This document shows positions 1 to 12,770 of a stretch of DNA of 64,000 nucleotides, one piece after another. The stretch's first letter is position 1, and the number at the start of each line of letters is the position of its first letter. The position numbers were made by a program, and so were the translations under genes. The stretch lies in contig NZ_PXWF02000121.1 in the NCBI RefSeq assembly GCF_003011895.2, positions 1-64,000 on the forward strand, read 5' to 3'. This DNA comes from Massilia glaciei. GTDB lineage: Bacteria; Pseudomonadota; Gammaproteobacteria; Burkholderiales; Burkholderiaceae_D. Under the pieces are notes generated by a model. That model ran no database searches, was not told the origin of the DNA, and saw only the letters and a list, made by a program, of their open reading frames with translations.

Positions 1-765
1 GCGCTGGCGCGCGCCAGCGCCGCCGAGGGCAGCGGCCGCGTCGCCGGCCAGCGCGCCCTGTGCGAGCTCGACATCAAGGCGTTGGCCGCCCTCACCGGCG
101 AAGGCGAGCCGGCGCTGCGCGCCCGGCTGGCCGGCGCGGCGGCTGTGCCGGCGCCGCCGCTCACGATCGCGTACCTGCCCGCGCAGGTGCTGGCGCAGCG
201 CCCCGACGTCTTCAACGCCGAGCGCGAGGTGGCCGCCGCCAGCGCCGATGTCGGCGCCGCGCGCGCCCAGCGCTATCCGCGGCTGGCGCTGCAGGGTTCG
301 GTCGGGCTGGCCAACTTCCGCAGCGGCGGCGAGAGCGTCGCGCTCGACACCTGGAGCATCGGCCCGCTCGCGCTGACCGTGCCGATCTTTAACGCCGGAC
401 GGCTCGCCGCCAACGTCGACGCGGCGGGCGCGCGCTACGACGCGGCCGTGGTCAACTACCGCGCCAGCGCGCGCCGCGCCGTCAGCGAGGTCGAGCAGGC
501 GCTCGTCAACCTCGACAGCAGCACCGCGCGCATCGCCGACGCCCGGGTCGCGCTGGAGGGCTACCAGCGCGCGTTCAAGGCCGCCGAGGACCGTTACAAG
601 AACGGCATGGCGGGCCTGATCGAACTCGAAGAGACCCGGCGCCTGCGCCTGGCGGCCGACAACGCGGCCGTCACGCTGCAGCGTGAACGCAACCAGGCCT
701 GGGTCGCGCTGTACCGCGCGGCCGGCGGCGGCTGGACCCGCGGCGCGAACCAAGCGAACTTTTGA
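1..765 (+). CDS. RND efflux outer-membrane factor lipoprotein (NodT/OprM family), 3' part only
   Basis: The reading frame is open from the first base, so the N-terminus lies outside the window. The visible 254 residues match the C-terminal half of the TolC-like outer-membrane factor family: the family signature around 'LAQRPDVFNAE' that opens the second repeat, then long Ala/Arg/Glu-rich heptad helices and a strand with 'PIFNAGR'. These proteins form the trimeric outer-membrane channel of tripartite pumps. The adaptor gene starts 77 bp downstream and the pump gene follows, so the operon order is channel, adaptor, pump. The family is clear; the substrate is unknown. Confidence 0.93.
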   Translation, partial: ALARASAAEGSGRVAGQRALCELDIKALAALTGEGEPALRARLAGAAAVPAPPLTIAYLPAQVLAQRPDVFNAEREVAAASADVGAARAQRYPRLALQGSVGLANFRSGGESVALDTWSIGPLALTVPIFNAGRLAANVDAAGARYDAAVVNYRASARRAVSEVEQALVNLDSSTARIADARVALEGYQRAFKAAEDRYKNGMAGLIELEETRRLRLAADNAAVTLQRERNQAWVALYRAAGGGWTRGANQANF

Positions 766-830
766 CATCGAACCGAATTTTTGACATCGAACCGAATCTT
801 TGACACCGAACTCGCGACATTGAACCGAAC
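760..830 (+). repeat. Imperfect ~18-20 bp tandem repeat between channel and adaptor genes
   Basis: Two almost identical copies of TTTTGACATCGAACCGAA (starting near 760 and 778) are followed by two degenerate copies ending near 830. The first copy contains the stop codon of the upstream gene. Each of the first three copies carries TTGACA, identical to a consensus -35 box, but no convincing -10 element lies at the right spacing. A regulatory role is only a possibility. Confidence 0.75.
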
Positions 831-842
831 GGATAAAACAAT

Positions 843-2027
843 ATGAACAAGCTGATTTTCCCTGTGCCCACCGGCACGCTCAACCGCAAGCGCCTGTCGC
901 TCGCCGTCGCCGGCGCCGTGGTGCTGGCAGCCTCGATCGGCGCCATCGCCGCCGACGACAAGCCGGACCCAAAAAACGCCGCGGCCGCGGTCAAGCCGGC
1001 GCTGACCGTCACCACCACGCGCGCGCTGCCGGCCAGCCTGCCCGTCAAGCTGGCCGCCAACGGCAACGTGAGCGCGTGGCAGGAGGCGCTGATCGGCAGC
1101 GAGTCGAGCGGCCTGCGCCTGCTCGAGGTGCGCGCCAACGTCGGCGACGTGGTCAAAAAAGGCCAGGTGCTGGCGGTGTTCGCGGCCGAGTCGGTGCAGG
1201 CCGACGTGGCGCAGGCGCGCGCCGCGCTGCTCGAGGCACAGGCCACCGCCGCCGAGGCCTCCGCAAACGCGGCGCGCGCGCGCACCCTGCAGAGCTCCGG
1301 CGCGCTCAGCGCCCAGCAGATCGGCCAGTACATGACGGCCGAGCAGACCGCCAACGCGCGCATCGCCGCCGCCAAGGCCACGCTGGCGGTGCAGCAGGTG
1401 CGCCTGAACCACGCCCGGGTGCTCGCGCCCGACCATGGCGTGATCTCCTCGCGCAGCGCCACCGTGGGCGCCGTGCCCGGTCCCGGCACCGAGTTGTTCC
1501 GCATGATCCGCCAGGGCCGCCTCGAGTGGCGCGCCGAGGTCACCGCGGCCGAATTGTCGCGCCTGACGCCCGGCATGGCGGCGCGGGTCAAGGCCGCCAA
1601 CGGCAGCGAGCTGACCGGCAAGGTGCGCATGATCGCGCCCACCATCGACCCGCAGACCCGCACCGCGCTGGTGTATGTCGACCTGCCCACCAGCGCCGGC
1701 CAGAACGCGCCGTTCAAGGCCGGCATGTTCGCCAGCGGGCGCTTCGAGCTCGGCACAACGCAGGCGATGACGGTGCCGCAGCAGGCGGTCGCGGTGCGCG
1801 ACGGCTTCAGCTACGTGTTCCTGCTCGGGGCCGACCAGCGCGTGACGCGCCAGAAGGTGCAGACCGGGCGCCGCATCGACGGCCAGATCGAGATCGTCTC
1901 CGGCCTCAAGCCGGCCGCGGTGGTGGTCGTCAGCGGCGCCGGCTTCCTCAACGACGGCGACATGGTGCGCAACGTGGCCGCCGGGGTGCCGTCCGCCAAG
2001 CCCTCCGCCAAGCCGCCGGCCAAGTAG
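843..2027 (+). CDS. RND efflux periplasmic adaptor (membrane fusion protein, HlyD/AcrA type)
   Basis: This 394-residue protein couples the inner-membrane RND pump to the outer-membrane channel. Residues 1-35 form an export signal or membrane anchor. They are followed by a split lipoyl/biotinyl-like domain ('RANVGDVVKKGQVLA' near residue 100), an Ala-rich alpha-helical hairpin at about 115-185, and beta-barrel and membrane-proximal domains ('GKVRMIAPTIDPQTRT'). The tail is Pro/Ala/Lys-rich. It sits 9 bp upstream of the pump gene, which indicates co-transcription. The start codon lacks a strong ribosome-binding site. Confidence 0.95.
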   Translation: MNKLIFPVPTGTLNRKRLSLAVAGAVVLAASIGAIAADDKPDPKNAAAAVKPALTVTTTRALPASLPVKLAANGNVSAWQEALIGSESSGLRLLEVRANVGDVVKKGQVLAVFAAESVQADVAQARAALLEAQATAAEASANAARARTLQSSGALSAQQIGQYMTAEQTANARIAAAKATLAVQQVRLNHARVLAPDHGVISSRSATVGAVPGPGTELFRMIRQGRLEWRAEVTAAELSRLTPGMAARVKAANGSELTGKVRMIAPTIDPQTRTALVYVDLPTSAGQNAPFKAGMFASGRFELGTTQAMTVPQQAVAVRDGFSYVFLLGADQRVTRQKVQTGRRIDGQIEIVSGLKPAAVVVVSGAGFLNDGDMVRNVAAGVPSAKPSAKPPAK

Positions 2028-2036
2028 GGACACGCC

Positions 2037-5000
2037 ATGAATTTCTCATCCCTGTCTATTAAAAACCCGATCCCGGCGATCATGCTGTTCGTGCTGCTCA
2101 GCCTCGCCGGGCTGATGGCCTACAAGGCCAACGCGGTGCAGGACTTCCCCGACATCGAACTGCCGATCGTGACCGTGACCGCCACGCTCGAGGGGGCCGC
2201 CCCGGCCCAGCTCGAGACCGAGGTCGCGCGCAAGATCGAGGATTCGGTCGCCACCTTGCAAGGCGTCAAGAACATCTACACCAAGGTGCTCGACGGCGTG
2301 GCCAACGTCACGGTCGAATTCGTGCTCGAAAAGCCGATCGCCGAAGCCGTCAACGACGTGCGCGACGCGGTCGCGCGCGTCAAGGCCGACCTGCCGGCCG
2401 AGATGCGCGACCCGACCGTGACCAAGGCCTCGACCGCCGGGCGCGTGGTGATGACCTTCACCGCGGCCGCCGCCGGCGCCAACATGGACAACCAGGAGGT
2501 CAGCTGGTTCGTCGACAACGCCGTCGCCAAGCGATTGCTCAGCGTGCCGGGCGTCGGCGCGGTCAAGCGCGTGGGCGGCGTCTCGCGCGAGGTGCGCATC
2601 GAACTCGACGACGAGCGCATGGCCGCGCTGGGCGTCACCGCGGTCGAGGTGTCGCGCCAGTTGCGCCAGGTCCAGCGCGAGGCGCCCGGCGGGCGCGGCG
2701 ACGTCAGCGGCGCCGAGCAATCGGTGCGCACCATCGCCACCGTCGGCAACGCCGCCGAACTGGCGCTGCTCGACATTCCGCTTGCGGGCGGGCGCAGCGT
2801 GCGGCTCGACCAGGTCGCGAGCGTGACCGACACCGTGGCCGAACCGCGCTCGCTGGCCGAGCACGACGGCAAGACCGTGGTCGCCTTCGAGGTGTTCCGG
2901 ACCAAGGGCGCGAGCGAGATCGACGTCGCACGCGGCGCGCGCGAGGCGGTCGCCACGCTGCGCGCCGAACACCCGAACGTGACGCTCACCGAGGTCATCG
3001 ACAACGCCTTCCCGGTCGAGGAGAACTTCGCCGGCTCGATGGAGCTGCTCTACGAGGGCGCGATCCTGGCGGTGCTGGTGGTCTGGTGGTTCCTGCGCGA
3101 CTGGCGCGCCACGCTGGTGGCGGCGGCCGCGCTGCCGCTGTCGGTGATCCCGGCCTTCCTCGGCATCTACTACTTCGGCTACACGCTCAACACCGTGACC
3201 CTGCTCTCGCTCGCGCTCGTGGTGGGGGTGCTGGTCGACGACGCGATCGTCGAGATCGAGAACATCTCGCGCCACCTGCGCATGGGCAAAACGCCGATGC
3301 AGGCGGCGATGGAGGCGGCCGACGAGATCGGCATGGCGGTCATCGCGACCACCTTCGCGCTGGTCGCGGTGTTCCTGCCGACCGCCTTCATGGGCGGGGT
3401 GCCGGGCAAGTTCTTCAAGCAGTTCGGCTGGACCGCGGTGCTGGCGATCATCGCCTCGCTGATGGTGGCGCGCCTGCTCACGCCGATGATGGCGGCCTAC
3501 ATCCTCAAGCCGGCCAAGGAGCTCGGCGAGAAAACCGACAGCTGGGTCATGCGGCGCTACATGGCGTCGATGAAATGGTGCCTGACCCACCGCCACGTCA
3601 CGGCGCTCGCCTCGGCCCTGTTCTTCGCCGCTTCGATCGCGCTGGTGCCGCTGCTGCCGACCGGCTTCGTGCCGCCGGCCGACCGCGCCCAGACCCAGAT
3701 CAACCTCGAGCTGCCGCCCGGCTCGACCCTGGCCGAGACGCGCGCCGTGGCCGAGCGCGCGCGCCTGGCGGCGATGCAGGTGGGCGGCGTCAAGGGCGTG
3801 TTCAGCTCGATCGGCGGCGGCTCCAGCGGCGACGCCTTCGCCCCCGGCGCGGCGGCCGAGGCGCGCCGCGCCATCCTGACCCTGACCACCGTGCACCGCA
3901 CCGACCGCGACGAGTCGCTCGACCAGATCGAGCGCCAGATCCGCACCCGGCTCGACCAGATCCCGGGCGCCAAGTTCAACGTCGGCCCGCCCGACACCGG
4001 CGTCAAGATGCAGCTGGTGCTGCGCAGCGAGGACCCGCTGGCCCTGACGGCGGCGGCGCAAACGGTCGAGCGCGAGCTGCGCACCCTCAAGGGCATCGGC
4101 AACGTCGGCTCGAGCGCCTCGCTGGTGCGCCCGGAGATCATCGTGCGGCCCGACTTCGCCAAGGCGGCCGACCTCGGCGTGACGGCGGCGGCGATCGGCG
4201 AGACGGTGCGGGTGGCCACCGCCGGCGACTACGACATCGCGCTCACCAAGCTCAACCTGACCGAGCGCCAGGTGCCGATCCGGGTCAAGCTGCCCGACGC
4301 GGTGCGCGCCGACCTGTCCGCGCTCGAGCGGCTCATGGTGCCCGGCAAGAACGGCCCGGTCATGCTGGCCAACGTGGCGAGCATCACCATGGAGAGCGGC
4401 CCGGCCCAGATCGACCGCCTCAACCGCAGCCGCAACGTCACGCTCGAGGTGGAGCTGTCGGGCCGTTCGCTCGGCGAGGTCAACACCGAGGCGCGCGCCC
4501 TGCCGTCGCTTAACAACCTGCCGCCGTCGGTCAAGATCGCCGAACTCGGCGACGCCCAGGAGATGGCCAACCTGTTCGCCAGCTTCGGCGTGGCGATGCT
4601 GATCGGGGTGCTGTGCATCTACGGCGTGCTGGTGCTGCTGTTCAAGGACTTCATGCAGCCGATCACCATTTTGGCGGCGCTGCCGCTGTCGATCGGCGGC
4701 GCGTTCGTCGCCCTGCTGCTGACCGGCAAGGCGCTGTCGATGCCGTCGATGATAGGCCTGATCATGCTCATGGGCATTGTGACCAAGAACTCGATCCTGC
4801 TGGTCGACTATGCGATCCTGGCGCGCCAGGCCGGCATGGAGCGCTTCGACGCGCTGGTCGACGCCTGCCACAAGCGCAGCCGCCCGATCGTCATGACCAC
4901 CATCGCGATGGGCGCCGGCATGATGCCGCTGGCGCTCGGCTGGGGCGCCGACCCGAGCTTCCGCTCGCCGATGGCGGTGACCGTGATCGGCGGCCTGATC

Positions 5001-5162
5001 ACCTCGACCCTGCTCAGCCTGCTGGTGGTGCCGGCCGTGTTCACCTACATCGACGACCTCGAGCAGCTGCTCGGACGGCTGATGCGCAAGATGCGCGGCA
5101 AGCCGCCCGCCCAGGTCGCGCTCGCCAAGCCAACCACGCAGTTGCATACGCAAAACCACTAA
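2037..5162 (+). CDS. RND efflux pump, HAE1-type inner-membrane permease
   Basis: At 1041 residues this is the usual length of an AcrB/MdtB-type proton-driven pump. The sequence shows the N-terminal transmembrane helix with 'IKNPIPAIMLF', two large periplasmic loops, and two blocks of hydrophobic helices (about 335-540 and 855-1020). The first block carries the 'VVGVLVDDAIVEIENISRH' signature, whose Asp residues in the fourth helix relay protons. Multidrug or metabolite export is likely; the substrate cannot be read from sequence. It is the last gene of the operon and a terminator follows directly. Confidence 0.96.
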   Translation: MNFSSLSIKNPIPAIMLFVLLSLAGLMAYKANAVQDFPDIELPIVTVTATLEGAAPAQLETEVARKIEDSVATLQGVKNIYTKVLDGVANVTVEFVLEKPIAEAVNDVRDAVARVKADLPAEMRDPTVTKASTAGRVVMTFTAAAAGANMDNQEVSWFVDNAVAKRLLSVPGVGAVKRVGGVSREVRIELDDERMAALGVTAVEVSRQLRQVQREAPGGRGDVSGAEQSVRTIATVGNAAELALLDIPLAGGRSVRLDQVASVTDTVAEPRSLAEHDGKTVVAFEVFRTKGASEIDVARGAREAVATLRAEHPNVTLTEVIDNAFPVEENFAGSMELLYEGAILAVLVVWWFLRDWRATLVAAAALPLSVIPAFLGIYYFGYTLNTVTLLSLALVVGVLVDDAIVEIENISRHLRMGKTPMQAAMEAADEIGMAVIATTFALVAVFLPTAFMGGVPGKFFKQFGWTAVLAIIASLMVARLLTPMMAAYILKPAKELGEKTDSWVMRRYMASMKWCLTHRHVTALASALFFAASIALVPLLPTGFVPPADRAQTQINLELPPGSTLAETRAVAERARLAAMQVGGVKGVFSSIGGGSSGDAFAPGAAAEARRAILTLTTVHRTDRDESLDQIERQIRTRLDQIPGAKFNVGPPDTGVKMQLVLRSEDPLALTAAAQTVERELRTLKGIGNVGSSASLVRPEIIVRPDFAKAADLGVTAAAIGETVRVATAGDYDIALTKLNLTERQVPIRVKLPDAVRADLSALERLMVPGKNGPVMLANVASITMESGPAQIDRLNRSRNVTLEVELSGRSLGEVNTEARALPSLNNLPPSVKIAELGDAQEMANLFASFGVAMLIGVLCIYGVLVLLFKDFMQPITILAALPLSIGGAFVALLLTGKALSMPSMIGLIMLMGIVTKNSILLVDYAILARQAGMERFDALVDACHKRSRPIVMTTIAMGAGMMPLALGWGADPSFRSPMAVTVIGGLITSTLLSLLVVPAVFTYIDDLEQLLGRLMRKMRGKPPAQVALAKPTTQLHTQNH

Positions 5163-5187
5163 GGCAAGGCGGCGCCAAGGCGCATTG

Positions 5188-5225
5188 AAAAAGGCCGGTC
5201 AGCGAACGCTGCCCGGCCTTTTTTT
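5188..5225 (+). terminator. Rho-independent terminator of the RND operon
   Basis: An 8-bp G/C-rich stem, AAGGCCGG (5191-5198) pairing with CCGGCCTT (5213-5220), closes a 14-nt loop and is followed by a T run to 5225. Because an A run precedes the stem it could also stop transcription from the opposite strand, where katE ends at 5259. Confidence 0.88.
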
Positions 5226-5258
5226 CATCGCCGTTTCCGCCAAGGTTTCACAGCGGCC

Positions 5259-7673
<2,415 letters not shown>

Positions 7674-7836
7674 AAGTAAATCCTCAATTGATGATTATGG
7701 CGCGCCGCACGGGGGTGCGGACGCGGTCGGTGAATCTGGAAAACGGCGACGGGGATGGGCCACGGGGATGGGCCTATGTGCGCCCTCGCGGCTGCGGCCG
7801 GAAACCGCACGACGATGGGGCTGCCGCGCGCGCGGG

Positions 7837-7884
7837 CGTCCATGTCTGGCCGGCCGGCGCGCGCCGGCCGGCCAGACATGGACG
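7837..7884. repeat. Perfect 48-bp palindrome upstream of katE
   Basis: Each half is 24 bases (7837-7860 and 7861-7884) and the halves are exact reverse complements with no spacer. The centre is the GC-rich alternation GGCCGGCGCGCGCCGGCC. It lies 164 bp upstream of the katE start and immediately beside the 12-bp repeat array. It could be a binding site for a dimeric regulator or simply a cruciform-prone sequence. Confidence 0.93.
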
Positions 7885-7890
7885 ACAACA

Positions 7891-7998
7891 GGGTTACGCC
7901 TTGGGTTACGCCTTGGGTTACGCCTTGGGTTACGCCTTGGGTTACGCCTTGGGTTACGCCTTGGGTTACGCCTTGGGTTACGCCTTGGGTTACGCCTT
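7891..7998. repeat. Nine perfect copies of a 12-bp tandem repeat
   Basis: The unit GGGTTACGCCTT is repeated nine times without a mismatch over 108 bp. It ends one base before the stop codon of the DUF883-like gene on the minus strand. On the plus strand all three frames stay open through the array, which creates false low-complexity ORFs. The array lies between the DUF883-like gene and katE, so copy number could affect read-through or spacing. Confidence 0.97.
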
Positions 7999-8427
7999 TT
8001 AGTGGCGCCGGTTCAACAGCTTGGACAGGGTGTAGCCGGCCGCGAGCGCCACCAGCACCGAGGTGGCGGGGCTGGAGCGCACGTAGTCGCGCCCGGTTTC
8101 GGTGAAGTGGCTGTAGGCATCGGCGAGCTGGCGGGTTTTCTCGTCCATGCGGCGCGACGCGCCGCTCAGGGCGTTGGAGACCTTGTCGACGCCAGCATGG
8201 GCGCTTTCGGCCATGCCGGCCACCGCCGGCTGGACGGCGTCGGCCGCCTTGTCGATCGACTTGTGCAGGTCTGACGCGCCTTTGCCGATGTCTTTATTGA
8301 TGTCCTTGGTGATGTCCTTGCCGAAGTCCTTGCCCGACTCCCTGCCCTGGTCCTTGCCCATGCTCGCACCCGCGCCCTCGCGATTGAGGTCGCGGGCGTT
8401 GCCGTCGTTCGATTTTTGATTATCCAT
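7999..8427 (-). CDS. DUF883/ElaB-YqjD-like membrane-anchored stress protein
   Basis: This 142-residue protein has a charged, Lys/Asp/Gly-rich N-terminus with repeated 'GKDITKDINKDIGK' motifs. A long amphipathic helix follows, then a short C-terminal hydrophobic helix ('TSVLVALAAGYTLSKLL') ending in Arg-Arg-His. This is the architecture of the ElaB/YqjD/DUF883 group, which are tail-anchored inner-membrane proteins, some ribosome-associated and stationary-phase induced in E. coli. I chose the inner ATG because AAGGAAA precedes it by 8 nt; an in-frame ATG 24 bases upstream lacks one. It is upstream of katE on the same strand, suggesting a shared stress context. Confidence 0.82.
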   Translation of the reverse strand: MDNQKSNDGNARDLNREGAGASMGKDQGRESGKDFGKDITKDINKDIGKGASDLHKSIDKAADAVQPAVAGMAESAHAGVDKVSNALSGASRRMDEKTRQLADAYSHFTETGRDYVRSSPATSVLVALAAGYTLSKLLNRRH

Positions 8428-8843
8428 GATGAGTTTCCTTGTAGTTTCCACTTAAAAATGACCATCAACGCGGCGTGAGGGGATCCTCGACCGTCGGCCA
8501 TTGTTCCCCGATTCCCCATAAAACAAAACCCGGGTCCGGAATCCATCTGCGCTGCGTCAATCGCCAGAACGGCGGCCGCGCGCAACGGCGGACAGCCCGG
8601 CCGCGTTGCAAAACCCGCGCGATCCGATCGCAACAAGATTGCATCGAAGACAAAAAATATAACGTTTGCGGCGCCTTCACCGTGCGGTGACTAACAGAGC
8701 CGTTGATCGCGCGCGCAGGCGGCGTCCACCCACTGGCGGCGGCGGCCCCGCCCGCCATCCTCAGGGAAAAATTAACTGATTGGCGGCACTTTCTTGACGC
8801 ACGGCGGTCTTATATGAACTTCGCAAATTTCAGGGGACCGGGG
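8428..8843. other. Divergent intergenic region without a gene
   Basis: This 416-bp region separates a minus-strand gene (DUF883-like) from a plus-strand gene (PhyH-like), so it must hold both promoters. Apart from an A/T-rich patch near 8655-8665 I see no coding potential, clear repeat or recognisable operator. The PhyH frame stays open back to 8703 but has no ribosome-binding site there. Confidence 0.6.
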
Positions 8844-9656
8844 ATGGCATACGATGTGGCCGACATCATGGGCGGGCTGTACGGCGAGGGGATCATCGCC
8901 TGCGAGGGCGCTTTCGCGCACGACTGGGTCGAGCGCCTCGGCGCCGACATCGCCACGCTGTTCGCCGAGGCGCGCGAGCGCCCTGGCGGGGTGCTCGCGC
9001 GCGGGCCGAACCGCTACTACGTCGAGATTCACCCCGAGCGCGTGCACGGCTTCCTCGACCTGGTCACCCATCCATGGGTGGTGGCGGTGTGCCAGGCCGT
9101 GCTCGGCCCCGACTACAAGGTGGTGGAGGCGGGCTTCGACATTCCGGGCCCGGGCGCGATGCGCCAGCCGTGGCACCGCGACTTCGCCGCGCCGCCCGAA
9201 ACGCTGGTCGGGCGCCGCCTCAATTCGCTCGCCTTCAACATCACCACGGTCGACGTCACCGACGACATGGGGCCGCTCGAAATCGCGCCCGGCACCCAAT
9301 GGGACGCCTGGCCCGGCGCCGACCCGATGTTCCCGCCGCCGGCGCTGGCCCCGCGCTACGAGGCGCGCCGCCAGCGCAAGCTGCCGCAGATGGGCGACAT
9401 TTCCGCGCGTTCGGCGTTGACCATCCACCGCGGCACTGAGAACCGGTCGGCGCGGGCGCGTCCGGTGTTCGTGCTCGGCGTCGACGCGCCCGACGCGCGC
9501 AACGCCGACAAGCACGACCTTCAGCTGAGCGCCGATTTCCACGCGCGCCTGCCCGACGCAGTGCGCCGCCATCTGGCCTGCCGCGTGGTCGACCGTCTCA
9601 CGCCCGTGGTGCAGGCGCACACGATCGAGGGACTGCTGATGGGTTCGAAGGGATGA
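8844..9656 (+). CDS. Phytanoyl-CoA dioxygenase (PhyH) family, Fe(II)/2-oxoglutarate-type oxygenase
   Basis: The 270-residue product shows the PhyH iron-binding facial triad: His and Asp in 'WHRDF' near residue 111, and a distal His in 'TIHRGTENRS' near 193. The last motif also carries the Arg expected to bind 2-oxoglutarate. PhyH enzymes hydroxylate varied substrates; nothing here identifies this one. AGGGGA upstream of the ATG at 8844 supports that start, although upstream in-frame starts at 8703 and 8814 exist. It is not in an obvious operon. Confidence 0.82.
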   Translation: MAYDVADIMGGLYGEGIIACEGAFAHDWVERLGADIATLFAEARERPGGVLARGPNRYYVEIHPERVHGFLDLVTHPWVVAVCQAVLGPDYKVVEAGFDIPGPGAMRQPWHRDFAAPPETLVGRRLNSLAFNITTVDVTDDMGPLEIAPGTQWDAWPGADPMFPPPALAPRYEARRQRKLPQMGDISARSALTIHRGTENRSARARPVFVLGVDAPDARNADKHDLQLSADFHARLPDAVRRHLACRVVDRLTPVVQAHTIEGLLMGSKG

Positions 9657-9732
9657 GGGTGCCCGCTTGGGGCACGCCCTATAATGGTGGACTTCACCGC
9701 GAACGCGGCCACCAGCGACCCGAGTGCCACCA

Positions 9733-9945
9733 ATGACAGACAAGCTGCTGCACGAAATGCTCTACTGCCAGACCTTCCTGGCCTGCGAGTCGCACGGCTG
9801 CCGCGCGCATTTCGAGTTCGACGAACTCGCCAACGAGCCGATGGAAGAGTGGGCGCGGCGCGCGGCAAGCGAGGCCGCGCAACAGGGGTGGAAGACCGGC
9901 CACACGGGGCTGGTCAAATGCCCCGCCTGCGCGGCGGTCGCGTAG
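9733..9945 (+). CDS. Small cysteine-containing protein of unknown function
   Basis: A 70-residue acidic protein whose Cys residues sit as 'CQTFLACESHGC' near the N-terminus and 'CPAC' at the C-terminus, compatible with a small zinc ribbon. It is probably cytoplasmic, with no signal peptide. The frame can begin at a GTG at 9724, but the ATG at 9733 is preferred. I do not recognise the family and assign no function. Confidence 0.6.
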   Translation: MTDKLLHEMLYCQTFLACESHGCRAHFEFDELANEPMEEWARRAASEAAQQGWKTGHTGLVKCPACAAVA

Positions 9946-9960
9946 CGAGGCCGGCCGCGC

Positions 9961-10272
9961 CTAACCGAGGTAGCGCACGCCGCCGACGCGTTTATCCTTG
10001 AGCACATAGACCTCGATCTGACCGTGCTTGTTCGGGTCGTGAAGTGATATCTTGTGGTCGAACTGCCACGGCGCGCCGGGTTTGTTGAGATTCCTGCGCG
10101 TGACAAAGAAAACCCGCGACGTGCCCACCCGTTGCGCATACGTGATCGCGCCAAAAGACTCCGCCAGCCACTTCTTGTCCTCGTGCTGTTCGCTTGCCAA
10201 CTCCACCAGCCACTGCGGATCGAAACGTTTCCATCCAGTTAGATAGCGTGCGATAGAAGTAATGATTTGCAT
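9961..10272 (-). CDS. Hypothetical protein, 103 aa
   Basis: A basic, aromatic-rich small protein with no signal peptide or membrane segment. The sequence looks like a small alpha/beta fold ('SRVFFVTRRN', 'GQIEVYVLKD'). It is convergent with the small Cys protein, 15 bp away. The GC content just upstream is lower than the surroundings, hinting at acquired DNA. No function can be assigned. Confidence 0.6.
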   Translation of the reverse strand: MQIITSIARYLTGWKRFDPQWLVELASEQHEDKKWLAESFGAITYAQRVGTSRVFFVTRRNLNKPGAPWQFDHKISLHDPNKHGQIEVYVLKDKRVGGVRYLG

Positions 10273-10498
10273 GACTCGATTTATTGTGGTTTACCCCGTG
10301 AAGGACGCTCTGCATTGTCCGGAGGATTGGGGCGCGCTGGAAATTGTGGAACAAAGTCGACAGGATGCCTGTAGTCCAGCTCCTACAACGGAGAAGTATA
10401 TCGCAAATGGCAGCAAAAGTAACTTCAAAACAATATAATTAGTTTTTGTGCAATTGACGTTGCCAAAAGCGCGACATTTCTGTAAATACCTCAAATAA

Positions 10499-11935
<1,437 letters not shown>

Positions 11936-12214
11936 GTGCTGGTCCCAGTATTATTCGGACGACCATTATGTATCAGCCCGGCCATTCACAAACGCGCAGT
12001 TGGATCGCGGCGGCAAGCTGGCCAGACGACGCCCCACTGCGCCTCGCTGCCGCTGAGCGCTGGCCATTCTATTGCATTCAAAGTATTTCTCGCCGTACAG
12101 TCGATACCCAGCCAACAGGCATTACAATAAGTTAAATTTATAATTTAACCAAGCGCCTATGCGCCCTGCCCCCATTAGCTTTTGGTGGCCAGATTAATTC
12201 ACAGAGGAGCGACC

Positions 12215-12601
12215 TTGAAAGCCACTACCCTAAAAATCCTTGTCCTCGCCTTGTTGTCGGGGATCGCCCAAGCGTCTGGGCCCGGTCCCGCCCCGGATTT
12301 TGTGCCTCCCCAGATCCTTGCCAACCAGCCATGCAAGGAACACATTCTAAATTCAGTCGCGGTCGAGCCCGGGGACTGGCCTTCGCAGGCGCGCGGCAGG
12401 GAGGTCCGGGCGTTTGTTATCGTTGGATACGACTTGGAACCAAGTGGAAGGGCAAGCAATATTCGGATATTGCAGTCCGAGCCCAACCGCACTTTCGATG
12501 CCGTAACCCTTGAGAATTTCTCCCGCACGACCTTCGCCACGGGGATTAGCGCTGTGTCTTGTCGTCACGTGGCGAGCTATGCATCGGTCCGGCGACCTTG
12601 A
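12215..12601 (+). CDS. Small exported protein with TonB-C-like domain
   Basis: The 128-residue product begins with a signal peptide (Lys-rich start, 'LVLALLSGIAQA'). Its C-terminal part reads like a TonB C-terminal domain ('FVIVGYDLEPSGRASNIRI' then 'FDAVTLENFSRTTFA'), a fold often found alone in small periplasmic proteins. The likely start is TTG at 12215, because AGAGGAG lies 6 nt upstream. Two Cys residues could form a disulphide. Function unknown. Confidence 0.68.
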   Translation: MKATTLKILVLALLSGIAQASGPGPAPDFVPPQILANQPCKEHILNSVAVEPGDWPSQARGREVRAFVIVGYDLEPSGRASNIRILQSEPNRTFDAVTLENFSRTTFATGISAVSCRHVASYASVRRP

Positions 12602-12770
12602 TAAGAAAACAATAAGGGCCAGATCGGCCGTCGGTACCGCTGTGGGCATGGAGTGCAGCGTGCCGACATCCGGTCCAACTTGCATGGCCGCAGTGGGTTG
12701 ACACTGAGACTGTTTCGGCGCACGCTAGCCGCGCGACAGCGACACTTTTCAAAAAATCGGAGGGGTTTGT

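Noticed and set aside
2046-5159. 1037-codon minus-strand ORF
   Set aside because: It mirrors the RND pump gene exactly and encodes a His/Arg/Asp-rich sequence typical of GC-rich antisense frames.
7688-8274. Plus-strand ORFs with GYAL, GLRL or WVTP repeats
   Set aside because: They arise only because the 12-bp repeat is open in all frames; flanking sequence is antisense to the DUF883-like gene.
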